DNA from: Methylomonas sp. MK1
GTDB lineage: Bacteria > Pseudomonadota > Gammaproteobacteria > Methylococcales > Methylomonadaceae
Assembly (NCBI RefSeq): GCF_000365425.1
Contig: NZ_AQOV01000001.1
Location: forward strand, 3,286,001-3,350,000
Direction: 5' to 3'
Length of the DNA: 64,000 nt
Numbering within the stretch: the stretch's first letter is position 1; each line of letters opens with the position of its first letter. Below are positions 17,694 through 26,642 of the stretch, piece after piece. The notes under the pieces were generated by a model. That model saw nothing but the letters and a program-made list of their open reading frames with translations, made no database searches and was not told the origin of the DNA. The translations under genes were made by a program, and so were the position numbers.

Positions 17694-18171
17694 TCCGCGT
17701 ATTGGTTTTTTCCTGGGCTTTGCTGCCTGCGCTTCGCTGTTGGGGGTTGGCGCGTATTTACAGTTTGTCGAAGAGTTGGAGCCTTGCCCGCTCTGCATTT
17801 CGCAACGTTTGGCTATTTTGGCAACAGGCGTCATTTTTTTGATGGCCGGTTTGCACAATCGTGGCCGGAAAGTCTATGCGGTGTGCAGCGCGGTTGCGGC
17901 CTTGATCGGCGCCAGCGTCTCGGCCCGCCATGTCTGGTTGCAACATCTGCCGCCCGAAGAAGTGCCGGAATGCAGTCCGGGGCTGGAATACGTGTTTCAA
18001 CATTTCCCGCTAGCCGACACCATCAAATTAATGCTGACAGGTACCGGCGAATGCGCGAAGATCGATTGGACTTTGCTGGGTCTGAGTATTCCTGCTTGGA
18101 CCTTGTTCGCGTTTTTGTTGTTGGCGGGTTGGGCGGGCCTGCAATTTTTTAACGATGGCGATGCCGTCTAG
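17674..18171 (+). CDS. dsbB: Disulfide bond formation protein B
   Basis: The 165-aa inner membrane protein has four helices and both redox pairs: C38-x-x-C41 (EPCPLCISQR) and C100/C127 on the second periplasmic loop. It reoxidises DsbA and passes electrons to quinone. The conserved Arg after the first pair (QR) is present. I start at the ATG at 17674, which overlaps the preceding RCK gene by 20 bp; an upstream in-frame start at 17608 would add residues not seen in the family. It ends the five-gene run. Confidence 0.92.
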   Translation: MSFVKFSPRIGFFLGFAACASLLGVGAYLQFVEELEPCPLCISQRLAILATGVIFLMAGLHNRGRKVYAVCSAVAALIGASVSARHVWLQHLPPEEVPECSPGLEYVFQHFPLADTIKLMLTGTGECAKIDWTLLGLSIPAWTLFAFLLLAGWAGLQFFNDGDAV

Positions 18172-18603
18172 CTGCGCGATTGGCAAGTTGCTTGGGGAAA
18201 TTGTTCCTGATGATAAAGAAGCTTCAGCCATGTCAAGAGTCTTTCAGTGTCGGAACCCTGATTTTTTCGGGGCACCCAATTGATGGAACTGCAACAGTTA
18301 CCGCGTCGAATCGATACAGCTCCGCAACAGGTTATGCACAAAAACGGGGCATAGCCTGAGCAGCATTGCAATAGCGCCTGCGATATTTAACACAGATTAA
18401 TTTTTTACGTAAGTCATTGATTTATAATTGGCAAATCAGCTGGCTTAAATTTGCACAATTTAACAAATGTGTAATAAAAACCGACACTAAGCGATTCTCT
18501 CAAAAGCCTATCCACAGAGTTATCCACAGTTTTTGTGGGTAACTCAGATTCCTCAATCCTGTTAACGACTTAGCGATCTAATATCAAAAAAACATCACGA
18601 GAC
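18172..18603. other. Intergenic region upstream of priA
   Basis: A 432-bp non-coding stretch. The left half shows nothing I recognise. The right half is AT-rich and carries the DnaA-box module at 18409-18543. The priA start follows 60 bp later with no strong ribosome binding site. Confidence 0.5.
18409..18543 (+). promoter_or_regulatory. 135-bp DnaA-box module, copy A (upstream of priA)
   Basis: The right end holds three DnaA-box-like sites: CTATCCACA, TTATCCACA (a perfect consensus, in GAGTTATCCACAG) and, inverted, TGTGGGTAA. The left end is GTAAGTCATTGATTT. Copy B at 37065-37199 has the same length and the same elements at the same internal offsets, about 64% identical by hand count, with the ends most conserved. 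The module may let DnaA control priA, or act as a DnaA-titrating or activating site. Confidence 0.55.
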
Positions 18604-20811
18604 ATGCCTAACTGTGACACTTCCGGCAATTTAATTTTGAAAGTTGCTGTGCCAGTTCCGCTGGACCGGTTATTCGATTATTTGCCGCCAGACGGCGTTA
18701 GTGTGACCGCATTGCAAGTCGGTATTAGAGTGTTGGTGCCTTTCGGTAAGCGTCAGCAAGTAGGGGTCTTGCTGGCTGTCGCGGACCATTCCAGCGTCCG
18801 GATGGATAAGCTCAAACCGGCTATCGCCATTCTGGATACCCTGCCGCTATTGGCTGACACCGACATCCAGTTATTACGCTGGGCCAGCCGATATTATCAC
18901 CACCCAATTGGTGAAGTGCTGGCCGCAGCGTTTCCGGTGGCCTTACGCCAAGGCCGGCCGGCTTTGCTGCAACGGCAGCACTGCTTCGGCCTCAGCCCGC
19001 AAGGTCGGTTGGTTTCCCCGGAACAGCTTCGCCGCGCGCCCAAGCAACAAGCGCTATTAGCTTTATTGCAAACTACCGGTAGTGCGATGACAGGTGCCGC
19101 GCTCAGCGCCTATAAACCCGCGCTGAAAGCCTTGCTCGATAAGGGCTTAGTCACGGCGCAAGACCCAATTCCAGGCTCTGAATTAGCCTTGACCAAAACC
19201 GCGTTACCGGCCAATCCGGAGCAACAAGCAGCTATCGCTGCGGTCATCGCCAATCTGGGTCGCTTTACCGTATCTCTGCTAGAGGGCGTTACCGGTAGCG
19301 GTAAGACGGAAGTGTATATGCAGATCATCGCCAAGGTGTTGGCGCAGGGCAAACAAGTCTTGGTTTTGCTGCCGGAAATTAGTCTGACGCCGCAATTGGA
19401 GCAACGCTTTCTAAAGCGTTTTGCGGTGAACATGGTGTCCACGCATTCCAAACTAACCGATAACCAGCGGTTACAGGCCTGGCTGAGCATGCAACAAGGC
19501 CTGGCCGCCATCATGCTCGGCACGCGTTCCGCGCTGTTTACGCCGATGCCGCGCCCAGGCTTGATTATTCTCGACGAGGAACACGATAGTTCGTTCAAAC
19601 AACAGGAAGGATTTCGCTTTTCCGCACGGGACGTCGCCATCGCCAGGGCCAAGGGCTTAGGCATCCCGGTATTGCTGGGCTCGGCAACGCCGTCGCTGGA
19701 GAGCATGGCGAACGTTGCCCAGCACCGCTACCAACTGCTGCATTTGCCCAATCGAGCCGGCAATGCCACAGCGCCGAGTTTTCAGCTACTGGATATTCGC
19801 AATAAAAAAATACAAGCCGGCCTGTCCGAACCACTACTGGCGGAAATCCACACCACCCTGGCCAAGAAACAACAAGCACTGATTTTTCTCAACCGGCGTG
19901 GCTATGCGCCGGTGCAGATTTGCCATGGTTGCGGCTGGGTCTCGCGTTGCCGACGCTGCGACGCCAATCTGGTGATTCATGCGGCCGACCGTTTGCTGCG
20001 CTGCCATCACTGCGGCAGCGAACAACCTTTGCCCAAGCAGTGCCCCGCCTGTAAAACCGGCGAATTACAGGCGCTGGGTTTGGGTACCGAACGTATCGAG
20101 CAAACCCTGGCAACCTTATTTCCGGACAAGACCATCGTGCGCCTGGACCGGGATACCACGCAGCGCAAGGGCTCGCTGGAGCAGTATCTGGAGCAGATTC
20201 ACGATGGCGGGGTCGATATTATTCTCGGGACGCAAATGCTCGCCAAGGGCCACCATTTTCCGGGCGTGACGCTGGTGGCCATTCTGGATATAGACAGCGG
20301 TCTGTTCAGTATCGATTACCATGGCAGCGAAAGACTGGCGCAGTTGATTGTCCAGGTCGCGGGCCGAGCCGGCCGGGCGGATCAACCCGGTAAGGTGATA
20401 TTGCAAACCCGGCATCCGCAACATCCTTTGCTGGATACCTTGCTAAGCTCGGGCTATCGCGCTTTCGCGCAAAGCGCGCTGCAAGAGCGGCGGCAGGCCG
20501 GCTTGCCGCCGTTCGGCCATCAGGCTTTGCTTAGGGTGCAAGCCGGTAAGGCCGAGGAGCCGCAGCAGTTTTTACAGGCCGTTTGCCAAAAAATCAGCGA
20601 ACTAAATCCCGGCAAAGTGCAGATCTTGGGGCCGGTGACGGCGCCGATGGCCCGGCGTGCGGGCTTGTTTCGTTACCAGTTGCTATTGCAGAGTCCGCAG
20701 CGTAAAGAGCTGCATCATCTGCTGGATAGTTTGTTGCCGGCCATTTATGTCTTGAAGGAAGCCAAAAAGGTGCGCTGGTCGCTGGATGTCGATCCGGTGG
20801 ATTTGTACTAG
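18604..20811 (+). CDS. priA: Primosomal protein N' (replication restart helicase PriA)
   Basis: The 735-aa protein is full length. It has the N-terminal 3'-end binding domain (FDYLPPDGVSV), Walker A GVTGSGKTE (228-236), the DEEH box (324-327), the zinc-binding insertion with eight cysteines from about 440 (CHGCGW, CRRC, CHHC, CPAC) and helicase motif VI near QVAGRAGR. PriA reloads the replicative helicase at stalled forks. It sits alone behind the DnaA-box module. Confidence 0.96.
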   Translation: MPNCDTSGNLILKVAVPVPLDRLFDYLPPDGVSVTALQVGIRVLVPFGKRQQVGVLLAVADHSSVRMDKLKPAIAILDTLPLLADTDIQLLRWASRYYHHPIGEVLAAAFPVALRQGRPALLQRQHCFGLSPQGRLVSPEQLRRAPKQQALLALLQTTGSAMTGAALSAYKPALKALLDKGLVTAQDPIPGSELALTKTALPANPEQQAAIAAVIANLGRFTVSLLEGVTGSGKTEVYMQIIAKVLAQGKQVLVLLPEISLTPQLEQRFLKRFAVNMVSTHSKLTDNQRLQAWLSMQQGLAAIMLGTRSALFTPMPRPGLIILDEEHDSSFKQQEGFRFSARDVAIARAKGLGIPVLLGSATPSLESMANVAQHRYQLLHLPNRAGNATAPSFQLLDIRNKKIQAGLSEPLLAEIHTTLAKKQQALIFLNRRGYAPVQICHGCGWVSRCRRCDANLVIHAADRLLRCHHCGSEQPLPKQCPACKTGELQALGLGTERIEQTLATLFPDKTIVRLDRDTTQRKGSLEQYLEQIHDGGVDIILGTQMLAKGHHFPGVTLVAILDIDSGLFSIDYHGSERLAQLIVQVAGRAGRADQPGKVILQTRHPQHPLLDTLLSSGYRAFAQSALQERRQAGLPPFGHQALLRVQAGKAEEPQQFLQAVCQKISELNPGKVQILGPVTAPMARRAGLFRYQLLLQSPQRKELHHLLDSLLPAIYVLKEAKKVRWSLDVDPVDLY

Positions 20812-20986
20812 TCTGATCCGCCAAAATCCGGCGATTTAGTCCGGTTTATGTAATAATTCCCGCCCTTTACGACGGATCGTAGCAAAACCCATAGACATCT
20901 GAATCAGTACATTAAGTGCCGTTGGATCGCACGGTTACAAAACTAGATGCCTATGCCTATAACTAAAATAAAGAAGGTATTTTTCA

Positions 20987-21739
20987 ATGTGTTGGAGTGG
21001 AGAAGCGTCAGGCGTGTTGGCTGCCGCAGGTTTAACAACCGCTGTTTACGTGGCTTACAAAGGCGAATCCAAGGAACTATGGATTCCCTTAACCTATTTT
21101 GCCTTGATGGAACTACTGCAGGCATTAACGTATGTGTACATCAATCTGTGTGATAACCCGAACAATCAGGTGTTGACGCTGCTCGGTTATTTACATATCG
21201 CATTCCAGCCGTTTTTCGTGAACATGGTGGCGATGTACTTCATTCCGGAAAGCGTCAAACTGAAGATCAGAACCACGGTTTATACTTTGTGTGCGATCAG
21301 TTCGCTGGCGATGTTGATCAAGATGTATCCGTTCGCCTGGGCTGGCGACTGCGTGCCGGGCACCGAGGGTTTCTGCGGTGTGCAAACCTGTTCGGTTTCC
21401 GGTGACTGGCATATCGCCTGGCAAATGCCTTTAAACGGTTTGATGTCGCAACCTGTGACTTGGCTGTTGGGTTTCAACTGGGGCTTGCATGCGTTTTCGT
21501 ATATCTTGGCGGCGTTTTATCTGCCTATCATGTATGGTTCCTGGCGCTTCGTAGCTTTCCATTATTTAATCGGGCCCTGGATTTCCGACGTCACCACCAA
21601 CGATCCGAACGAGTATTGCGCGGTATGGTGTCTTTTCTCGATCGCGCTGTGCGTATCGGTGATCAAAACCCCGATCAGAAAACATCTGCACGTGAAGAAA
21701 TGGCCGTTCTATCAACGTGAAGTAGGCGACAGCTTGTAA
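20987..21739 (+). CDS. DUF5765-like integral membrane protein
   Basis: The 250-aa protein has about seven membrane helices and begins MCWSGEASGVLAAAGLTTA, which I associate with DUF5765 proteins (recalled, not searched). Several cysteines fall in one loop (AGDCVPGTEGFCGVQTCSVSG), and the last loop has NDPNEYCAVWCLFS, which could hold a metal or disulfides. The start has AAGG at a good distance. It is followed one base later by the nitroreductase gene, a clear operon. Function unknown. Confidence 0.7.
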   Translation: MCWSGEASGVLAAAGLTTAVYVAYKGESKELWIPLTYFALMELLQALTYVYINLCDNPNNQVLTLLGYLHIAFQPFFVNMVAMYFIPESVKLKIRTTVYTLCAISSLAMLIKMYPFAWAGDCVPGTEGFCGVQTCSVSGDWHIAWQMPLNGLMSQPVTWLLGFNWGLHAFSYILAAFYLPIMYGSWRFVAFHYLIGPWISDVTTNDPNEYCAVWCLFSIALCVSVIKTPIRKHLHVKKWPFYQREVGDSL

Positions 21740-21740
21740 G

Positions 21741-22412
21741 ATGACCATTAGTAAGCAGGATATTCTCGACGCGTATCAATTTCGTCACGCCTGTAAGGAA
21801 TTCGACGCCGAACGCAAAATCGCCGGCACGGATTTCGATTTTATTCTGGAAGTTGCCAGGCTCTCGCCCAGCTCCTTTGGGCTGGAGCCTTGGCAGTTTT
21901 TGGTCGTGCAAAACCAGGATTTACGGGAAAAACTCCGGTCTGTTACCTGGGGCGGACAAAAGCAGCTGCCTACTGCCAGCCATGTGGTGTTGACCTTGGT
22001 GCGGAAAAGCCATTTCATGCGCTACGACAGCGCCTATCTGCAACATATCATGCGCAACGTGCAGCAGTTTCCGGAAGACATCATCCAACTGCGTAGCGGT
22101 CTGATCGAGAAATTCCAACGTAGCGATTTTGACTTGCTGGGTTCCGAACGCACTTTGACCGACTGGGCGACCCGGCAAACTTATCTACCGTTGGCTAATA
22201 TGATGACCGCGGCAGCGATGATAGGGATCGACTCTTGTCCGATAGAAGGTTTCGAGCGCGGGGAAGTGGAGCGGATCTTGGCGGAAAACGCCGACGTGAA
22301 TTTAGAACACTGGTCCGCAGCTTATATGGTGGCGTTTGGATACCGGAAAAATCCGCCGGCGCGGCCGAAAACCCGGCAAGAACGCGATGCGGTGGTTCGC
22401 TGGCTAGATTAG
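21741..22412 (+). CDS. Nitroreductase family NAD(P)H-dependent FMN oxidoreductase
   Basis: The 223-aa protein has the nitroreductase start YQFRHACKEFDAERK, the FMN-contacting LSPSSFGLEPWQFLVV and the C-terminal VAFGYRKNPPARPKTR. Family members use FMN and NAD(P)H to reduce nitro groups, quinones or flavins; it is closest to NfsB-like enzymes. It starts one base after the DUF5765-like gene, so a role linked to that membrane protein is plausible but unknown. The stop overlaps the convergent NlpC gene by 4 bp. Confidence 0.9.
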   Translation: MTISKQDILDAYQFRHACKEFDAERKIAGTDFDFILEVARLSPSSFGLEPWQFLVVQNQDLREKLRSVTWGGQKQLPTASHVVLTLVRKSHFMRYDSAYLQHIMRNVQQFPEDIIQLRSGLIEKFQRSDFDLLGSERTLTDWATRQTYLPLANMMTAAAMIGIDSCPIEGFERGEVERILAENADVNLEHWSAAYMVAFGYRKNPPARPKTRQERDAVVRWLD

Positions 22413-22966
22413 TTTAGACGGCAGCTTGTGTTGTCGCTGTCGTTCAGCGACAGGGAATAGCGCGCCACGGGACGGCGCACCCCAATAAAGCGCTCCCGCC
22501 AATACGGCTGCCGGAGGTCGGAGACCATCACCTGGCCGGTCCGGCTACTGGGCGCATGCACGAATTGCTCGCCGCCGATGTAAATCCCGACATGTGAAAA
22601 CGGTCGCTCAGTGGTGAAAAAGAGCAGATCGCCCGGCTGCCTTTGCTCAGGCTGCACTGCCGGCAGTTGCCGGGCCAACGATTGGGTGTCGCGCGGCAGC
22701 CGCAATCCCTGACGGTTATAGACGTAATACACCAAACCGCTGCAATCGAAGCCTTGGCTAGGCGACTCCCCCCCATAGACATACGGCGCACCTCGCAATT
22801 GTAACGCGTCGTTGGCGGCGATCCGGTTGCCGCCTTCGGGAGCAGGCAATACGGTTAGCGGTGCTTTTTCTTTGCTGGCGCAGCCGGTAAGCTGACTCAG
22901 CATGGCAACCGCCAATATCTGACCCAGCAGTAATAAAGCACAGCGGTAAGATAGACACGTAGACAT
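22409..22966 (-). CDS. NlpC/P60 family cell-wall endopeptidase lipoprotein
   Basis: The protein is 185 aa, starting at MSTCLSYRC. The lipobox LTGC places the lipidated cysteine at 29. The NlpC/P60 catalytic residues are C75 (GFDCSGLV), H125 (FSHVGIY) and H137. It cleaves peptidoglycan stem peptides in the periplasm. It resembles Spr/MepS or YafL-type lipoproteins; exact type unclear. The longer start at 23080 would precede the signal peptide with 38 unlikely residues, so the ATG at 22966 is used. Confidence 0.9.
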   Translation of the reverse strand: MSTCLSYRCALLLLGQILAVAMLSQLTGCASKEKAPLTVLPAPEGGNRIAANDALQLRGAPYVYGGESPSQGFDCSGLVYYVYNRQGLRLPRDTQSLARQLPAVQPEQRQPGDLLFFTTERPFSHVGIYIGGEQFVHAPSSRTGQVMVSDLRQPYWRERFIGVRRPVARYSLSLNDSDNTSCRLN

Positions 22967-23256
22967 CGGATTTATCGGCAAAAAATTTATCAATTTGCAT
23001 ATTATAGACAGGCTATTCGCTGCCCGCTCGCTGTTTGTCGCCAACAGGCACTGCTTTGCGCTTACCGACGTGGCAAACACCAGCCTCCGGGATCACATGT
23101 GCGCATTGCGAACAAAACAGCCGTTGCTTACGACTTCAAAACCACCACCAATTCCAATGTAAATTCTGCCAGATTTTGAACGTCTTGGATCGGCTATTTG
23201 CGGCCTACATGGCTTTCCTTTGCCCGGGTGATACAGCTTTTTCATGATCGTTAGTA
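22967..23256. other. Spacer with one possible 50-aa ORF
   Basis: On the minus strand an ATG at 23245 opens a 50-aa basic ORF ending at 23093 (MKKLYHPGKGKPCRPQ at the start). It has no ribosome binding site and no recognised family, so it is recorded only as a candidate. Nothing else is seen here. Confidence 0.25.
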
Positions 23257-23766
23257 TCAATGAACAAATAATTTTTCGATTTTTGTAATCAGTTGTGCGG
23301 CTTCCGCTGGTTGCTCGTTAACGATAGTCACGCATTTTTGATAATCGGCGAGTTGAATGCACAGCTTCTTACTGCTGGTATCGGCCATTTTCATGGCCGT
23401 GGTTGCAACTAAAAAGTTATCGCGCAGCAACACTTGCTTTTTTACTTGGTAGGTATTGGCTAATTCAAAGAAATGGATGCGATAAAAGTCGTTGAGCAGA
23501 TCGATCAAGGTGTCGCTTGAAATGTACAGTTCGGTTTTTAGCGCATTTTGCAAATAAAAGCCGTTGCCATTTCCCTGAATGGCGATCTCGTAACCGCCCG
23601 GAATGCCGTGGCCGGTCTGATGTAGTATCGAAATGGCCACTTGTGCCAACGGATATTGTGTTGGCGGGGCGCTTCGCGCTAACGTTTCGTCTGCTTCCGC
23701 GAGATTGAACATGGCTATAACGCCTAACAGCAACAAACTGGAAAGTGACGATTTATACATTTTCAT
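23257..23766 (-). CDS. Secreted protein of unknown function
   Basis: The 169-aa protein starts at MKMYKSSLSS with a signal peptide ending near LAEADET. The mature part has a pattern like DUF6438 proteins (a strand pair with GYEIAIQGNGNGFYLQ, then ISSDTLIDLLNDFYRIHFFEL), a weak resemblance only. Two cysteines near the C terminus (KLCIQLADYQKCV) could form a disulfide. An upstream ATG at 23814 is possible, with AGAAG next to it. It lies 72 bp downstream of the PEP-CTERM metalloprotease on the opposite side of a small gap. Confidence 0.6.
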   Translation of the reverse strand: MKMYKSSLSSLLLLGVIAMFNLAEADETLARSAPPTQYPLAQVAISILHQTGHGIPGGYEIAIQGNGNGFYLQNALKTELYISSDTLIDLLNDFYRIHFFELANTYQVKKQVLLRDNFLVATTAMKMADTSSKKLCIQLADYQKCVTIVNEQPAEAAQLITKIEKLFVH

Positions 23767-23838
23767 GGACAACTGGAAGGCAACTGTGAAATGAGGTTCC
23801 CGAAAAAACCTCATCTTCTAATAGACAGACGAAACCGA

Positions 23839-24849
23839 TCAGACGGCTCTACGTTGGCGATTGACGCCAAACAAACCGAGTAGGCCACTGAGCATTAACC
23901 AAGCTGCGGCCGGTACGGGAACTGCTGCTGGCGCGGCGATTTGGGTGTAGCCGATGTCTTTCAGTATACCAAGCTCTATAGCCGATATTTCGCGAGTTTT
24001 TAATCCTTCGGAGACGGTTGATGCCATGATCAACTGAGAAAGAGCCGGTGTATCGTCGTCAAGATGCGCAATACTACTGCCATCAGTCCAAGTAGTCGGT
24101 GCATATACGTTAACGCCCACGCCGCCGTTGGCAGCAACGGCATTGGCACCGCTAAACAATACACTGCCGCTACCACCGGTCAGAGCTGCGACCTTAGTGC
24201 TATCGAAAACACCGTCGGTACTGATCAGTCGATTTCCTGATGCATCGGTTAAAAAGTTTTCAAATTTGGACCAGGTGTCCGGGGTGCCAGGAGCGTTGCC
24301 ACCAAATCCTGCACCGGTAGCGTTACCAAATGTAGTAAACCCAAATGAGTGCAATAACTCATGCATGCCGACTTTTTTGAAGTCATACGCATTTGCCGCG
24401 ACGTTATCAGTCAACCCCCAGTTATAGAAAAAATTCCAATCAATGCTGCCATCGGCATCGGCACCGTTGCCGTCAGTTGCGCCATTAGTCAAGATTTTTG
24501 TTTGTACAATGGTTTGTTGAAAGGTACCGGGAACGATGAATGAATCGCTACCAGCCGACGCTAAGGTGTTTTTATTGATACTGTATGAAGTCACGTCATA
24601 GGTTAAGTTTGCCGTGTAGTTGCTGAAATAAGCCCCTAACATGCCTGCGGCTTCATTTAGCGCGGTTTTTCTGGCCGCACCAAAAGTGGGGTCATCAAAA
24701 CCTTGGCCCGGATTCAGATAATTAAAGCTGAAGGTCAACGCTGCTTGCGCCGGTTGAGCCAACAGCCCGAGTGCTAAAACCCCCGCCACGATGACTGGTT
24801 TTGTCTTACTTAGCGATCTGTCGTGGTTCTTGTGTCCAATAATATTCAT
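23839..24849 (-). CDS. PEP-CTERM-anchored metalloprotease-like secreted protein
   Basis: The 336-aa protein has a signal peptide cut near AQPAQAALTF. The zinc-protease motif is HELLHSFGF (H163, E164, H167), as in NF038122-type secreted metalloproteases. The C terminus VPVPAAAWLMLSGLLGLFGV then NRQRR is a PEP-CTERM sorting tail: motif, membrane helix, basic end. An exosortase, not in this window, should cut the tail and place the protein outside. The third zinc ligand after GF is uncertain. Confidence 0.8.
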   Translation of the reverse strand: MNIIGHKNHDRSLSKTKPVIVAGVLALGLLAQPAQAALTFSFNYLNPGQGFDDPTFGAARKTALNEAAGMLGAYFSNYTANLTYDVTSYSINKNTLASAGSDSFIVPGTFQQTIVQTKILTNGATDGNGADADGSIDWNFFYNWGLTDNVAANAYDFKKVGMHELLHSFGFTTFGNATGAGFGGNAPGTPDTWSKFENFLTDASGNRLISTDGVFDSTKVAALTGGSGSVLFSGANAVAANGGVGVNVYAPTTWTDGSSIAHLDDDTPALSQLIMASTVSEGLKTREISAIELGILKDIGYTQIAAPAAVPVPAAAWLMLSGLLGLFGVNRQRRAV

Positions 24850-25202
24850 ATTTGTTACCTAGGGTAAATGTTAGAGTCCGAAGTATAGGTTAACCAAATC
24901 AAGAAAACCAATGACAGTCGTGTGACACGGCGTGAGGATATTCATATAGCCCATACATCCGTCCGATTAGCGATAGCGTAATCGGGGGTGCTGGCTTCAC
25001 AATGTGCTATTACACCAGCTAACCTACATTTTCAAAGACAGCGGATTTACCTTTCCCTGTCACCCCAAATTAAATCTTATTTGTCGGAAATGGATCGATT
25101 GTGACAATTCGTCACTTCCACAAGCCGTCATTCACTACTGGCACAATTGGCGGCTGACCGTAAATTTGGAACAGAGACGGTTTGGGGTGGTATACGCAAT
25201 AT
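24850..25202. other. Gene-free stretch with a REP-like hairpin
   Basis: A region of about 350 bp upstream of the metalloprotease. It holds the inverted repeat at 24963-24985. ORFs crossing it lack start signals and codon character, so I call none. Confidence 0.4.
24963..24985. repeat. REP-like inverted repeat (CGATTA/TAATCG family)
   Basis: CCGATTA and TAATCGG frame a 9-base centre (GCGATAGCG). The same core appears at 43997-44022 and 44038-44063, so it is a dispersed palindromic element of this genome. Confidence 0.5.
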
Positions 25203-25232
25203 GCAAAAGCCAAATTATTATTTGGCTTTTGC
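25203..25232 (-). terminator. Hairpin overlapping the end of the membrane protein gene
   Basis: Perfect 13-bp arms GCAAAAGCCAAAT and ATTTGGCTTTTGC with a 4-base loop. The stop codon of the 25218-26642 gene lies inside it, so the last codons (AKAK) are part of the terminator on the minus strand. Confidence 0.6.
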
Positions 25233-26642
25233 CATCCAAGGACGCGCCAGCAACAATAAGCTCAGCAAGCTGCAAAAAATCATGTAATGCGAGTAACGAA
25301 AGTCCGGTGAGGGTGCTGCCAACATCAAACCCAATTCATGCAAGATGGCGCTGGAAGTTAGGCAAATGACTTCGATATTGGCCGTCACGCGGCGAAACGC
25401 AGCGGCAAAAAATAGATAAATTGTCAGCACGAAATAAGGCCAGGGTTGAAAAAACCAGTATTCGACATATTCGCTCATACCTGCCTCAAGCCACTCTTGC
25501 AATTTGGTCGCTGTTGGATGAGATCCATAAAAGCGTTCTAAGTCGCTGGGAAAATCTTTAGCCATCATCACCGGACTCCAACTGCTATCCGGCACCAAAC
25601 CCAACACATACTTCGATACAGCCAAGCGGTGACGCACCCATAAAACCGGCTCCGCCAGTATGGTTTGTATCCAAAGTGTATGCAGAGTTTGCCGTTGCTG
25701 GTCGGAAAGGCTGGCAAAGCCATGGATCTGCGATTCCATCGAATTTTTCGGCAACTCTAACGTGGGCGGCTTAGTCCGGAAAATTTCCCGCCAATACATA
25801 GGCGTATAGGCTTTTAGCAGGGGTTCGACTGAGCCACTTGAATTCAAGGTGCCGGCCAGTTGATCGAAAATAACTTGTTGCCGGCCTTTATCGTCCAGCC
25901 GTTTGATCACGCCGGCAATATCGAACGAGGCGTTGGCCACCCAGGGATAGGTGTGTCTATCGGCGAGCCGGGTGTTTATCGCTCCCGTGACTGCAAATAA
26001 TACAAGAGCTAGCACCGCGCCCGGAACTGCCGCGCGTACCAAGCCGAATACGCTGTATTTTGGAAATAAGCGAAATATGGCAAAGCTGAGTATGGGTATC
26101 GTCGCAAAAAACGCGTTATGTCTCATCAGGATCGCTAACCATAAGTCCAATACTGTTAGTGCGAATAACAGAAACGCCAACCGTGGGGTTTGCCCCTTAT
26201 GGTTTTTTATATGTCCCGCGATGCCGAAAGCGGTGAATAGCGCGCCCCACATCAGCATGTCTTTCAAAATTGCGCCGCTGATACCGAACAGTGGTGGCAA
26301 AAATAGTAAAACGCAAAGCCATGGTGCGGCAACCTTTGCGCCGTACGGTTTAAAATAAGCCTGAAAGGTCAGATATGCGCCGGTCCACACCAAGCCGAGT
26401 TGCAGAAACAACATACCCGCCGGCCCAGGCGTCAGGCTATCGCTGAATCGCCAGATAATAGCCATTAAAGGTGGATGCCAGTCGGAAAAGCGGCCTTCGC
26501 GAGCTTCGAGGATTTGATTGACCGCGTCATAACACAGGAAGCCCGGATACATGATGCCGAAATGGATCAGGAATCCGCTGATAAAAATCCATTCGATTGG
26601 CAGCGCTCCGGCCAGACTATTTATTTTTTTGGTAACCGTCAT
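25218..26642 (-). CDS. Multi-pass membrane protein, glycosyltransferase-like (GT-C fold suspected)
   Basis: The 474-aa protein has about ten membrane helices. The first periplasmic loop, GFLCYDAVNQILEAREGRF then DWHPPLM, has acidic residues and a HPP motif like GT-C glycosyltransferases and DUF6020 proteins. It should use a lipid-linked sugar in the periplasmic face of the inner membrane; this is inference. Its ATG overlaps the stop of the GT2-GtrA gene by one base, so it likely completes the pathway that gene begins. Confidence 0.65.
   Translation of the reverse strand: MTVTKKINSLAGALPIEWIFISGFLIHFGIMYPGFLCYDAVNQILEAREGRFSDWHPPLMAIIWRFSDSLTPGPAGMLFLQLGLVWTGAYLTFQAYFKPYGAKVAAPWLCVLLFLPPLFGISGAILKDMLMWGALFTAFGIAGHIKNHKGQTPRLAFLLFALTVLDLWLAILMRHNAFFATIPILSFAIFRLFPKYSVFGLVRAAVPGAVLALVLFAVTGAINTRLADRHTYPWVANASFDIAGVIKRLDDKGRQQVIFDQLAGTLNSSGSVEPLLKAYTPMYWREIFRTKPPTLELPKNSMESQIHGFASLSDQQRQTLHTLWIQTILAEPVLWVRHRLAVSKYVLGLVPDSSWSPVMMAKDFPSDLERFYGSHPTATKLQEWLEAGMSEYVEYWFFQPWPYFVLTIYLFFAAAFRRVTANIEVICLTSSAILHELGLMLAAPSPDFRYSHYMIFCSLLSLLLLARPWMAKAK

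Noticed and set aside
23035..23247. 70-aa plus-strand ORF with several Cys (CAHC, CKFC)
   Set aside because: No start signal, overlaps the 5' side of the NlpC gene, and the cysteines do not form a known metal motif.
25004..25369. 121-aa plus-strand ORF
   Set aside because: It runs over the terminator and the end of a well-supported minus-strand gene, has no ribosome binding site and no family character.
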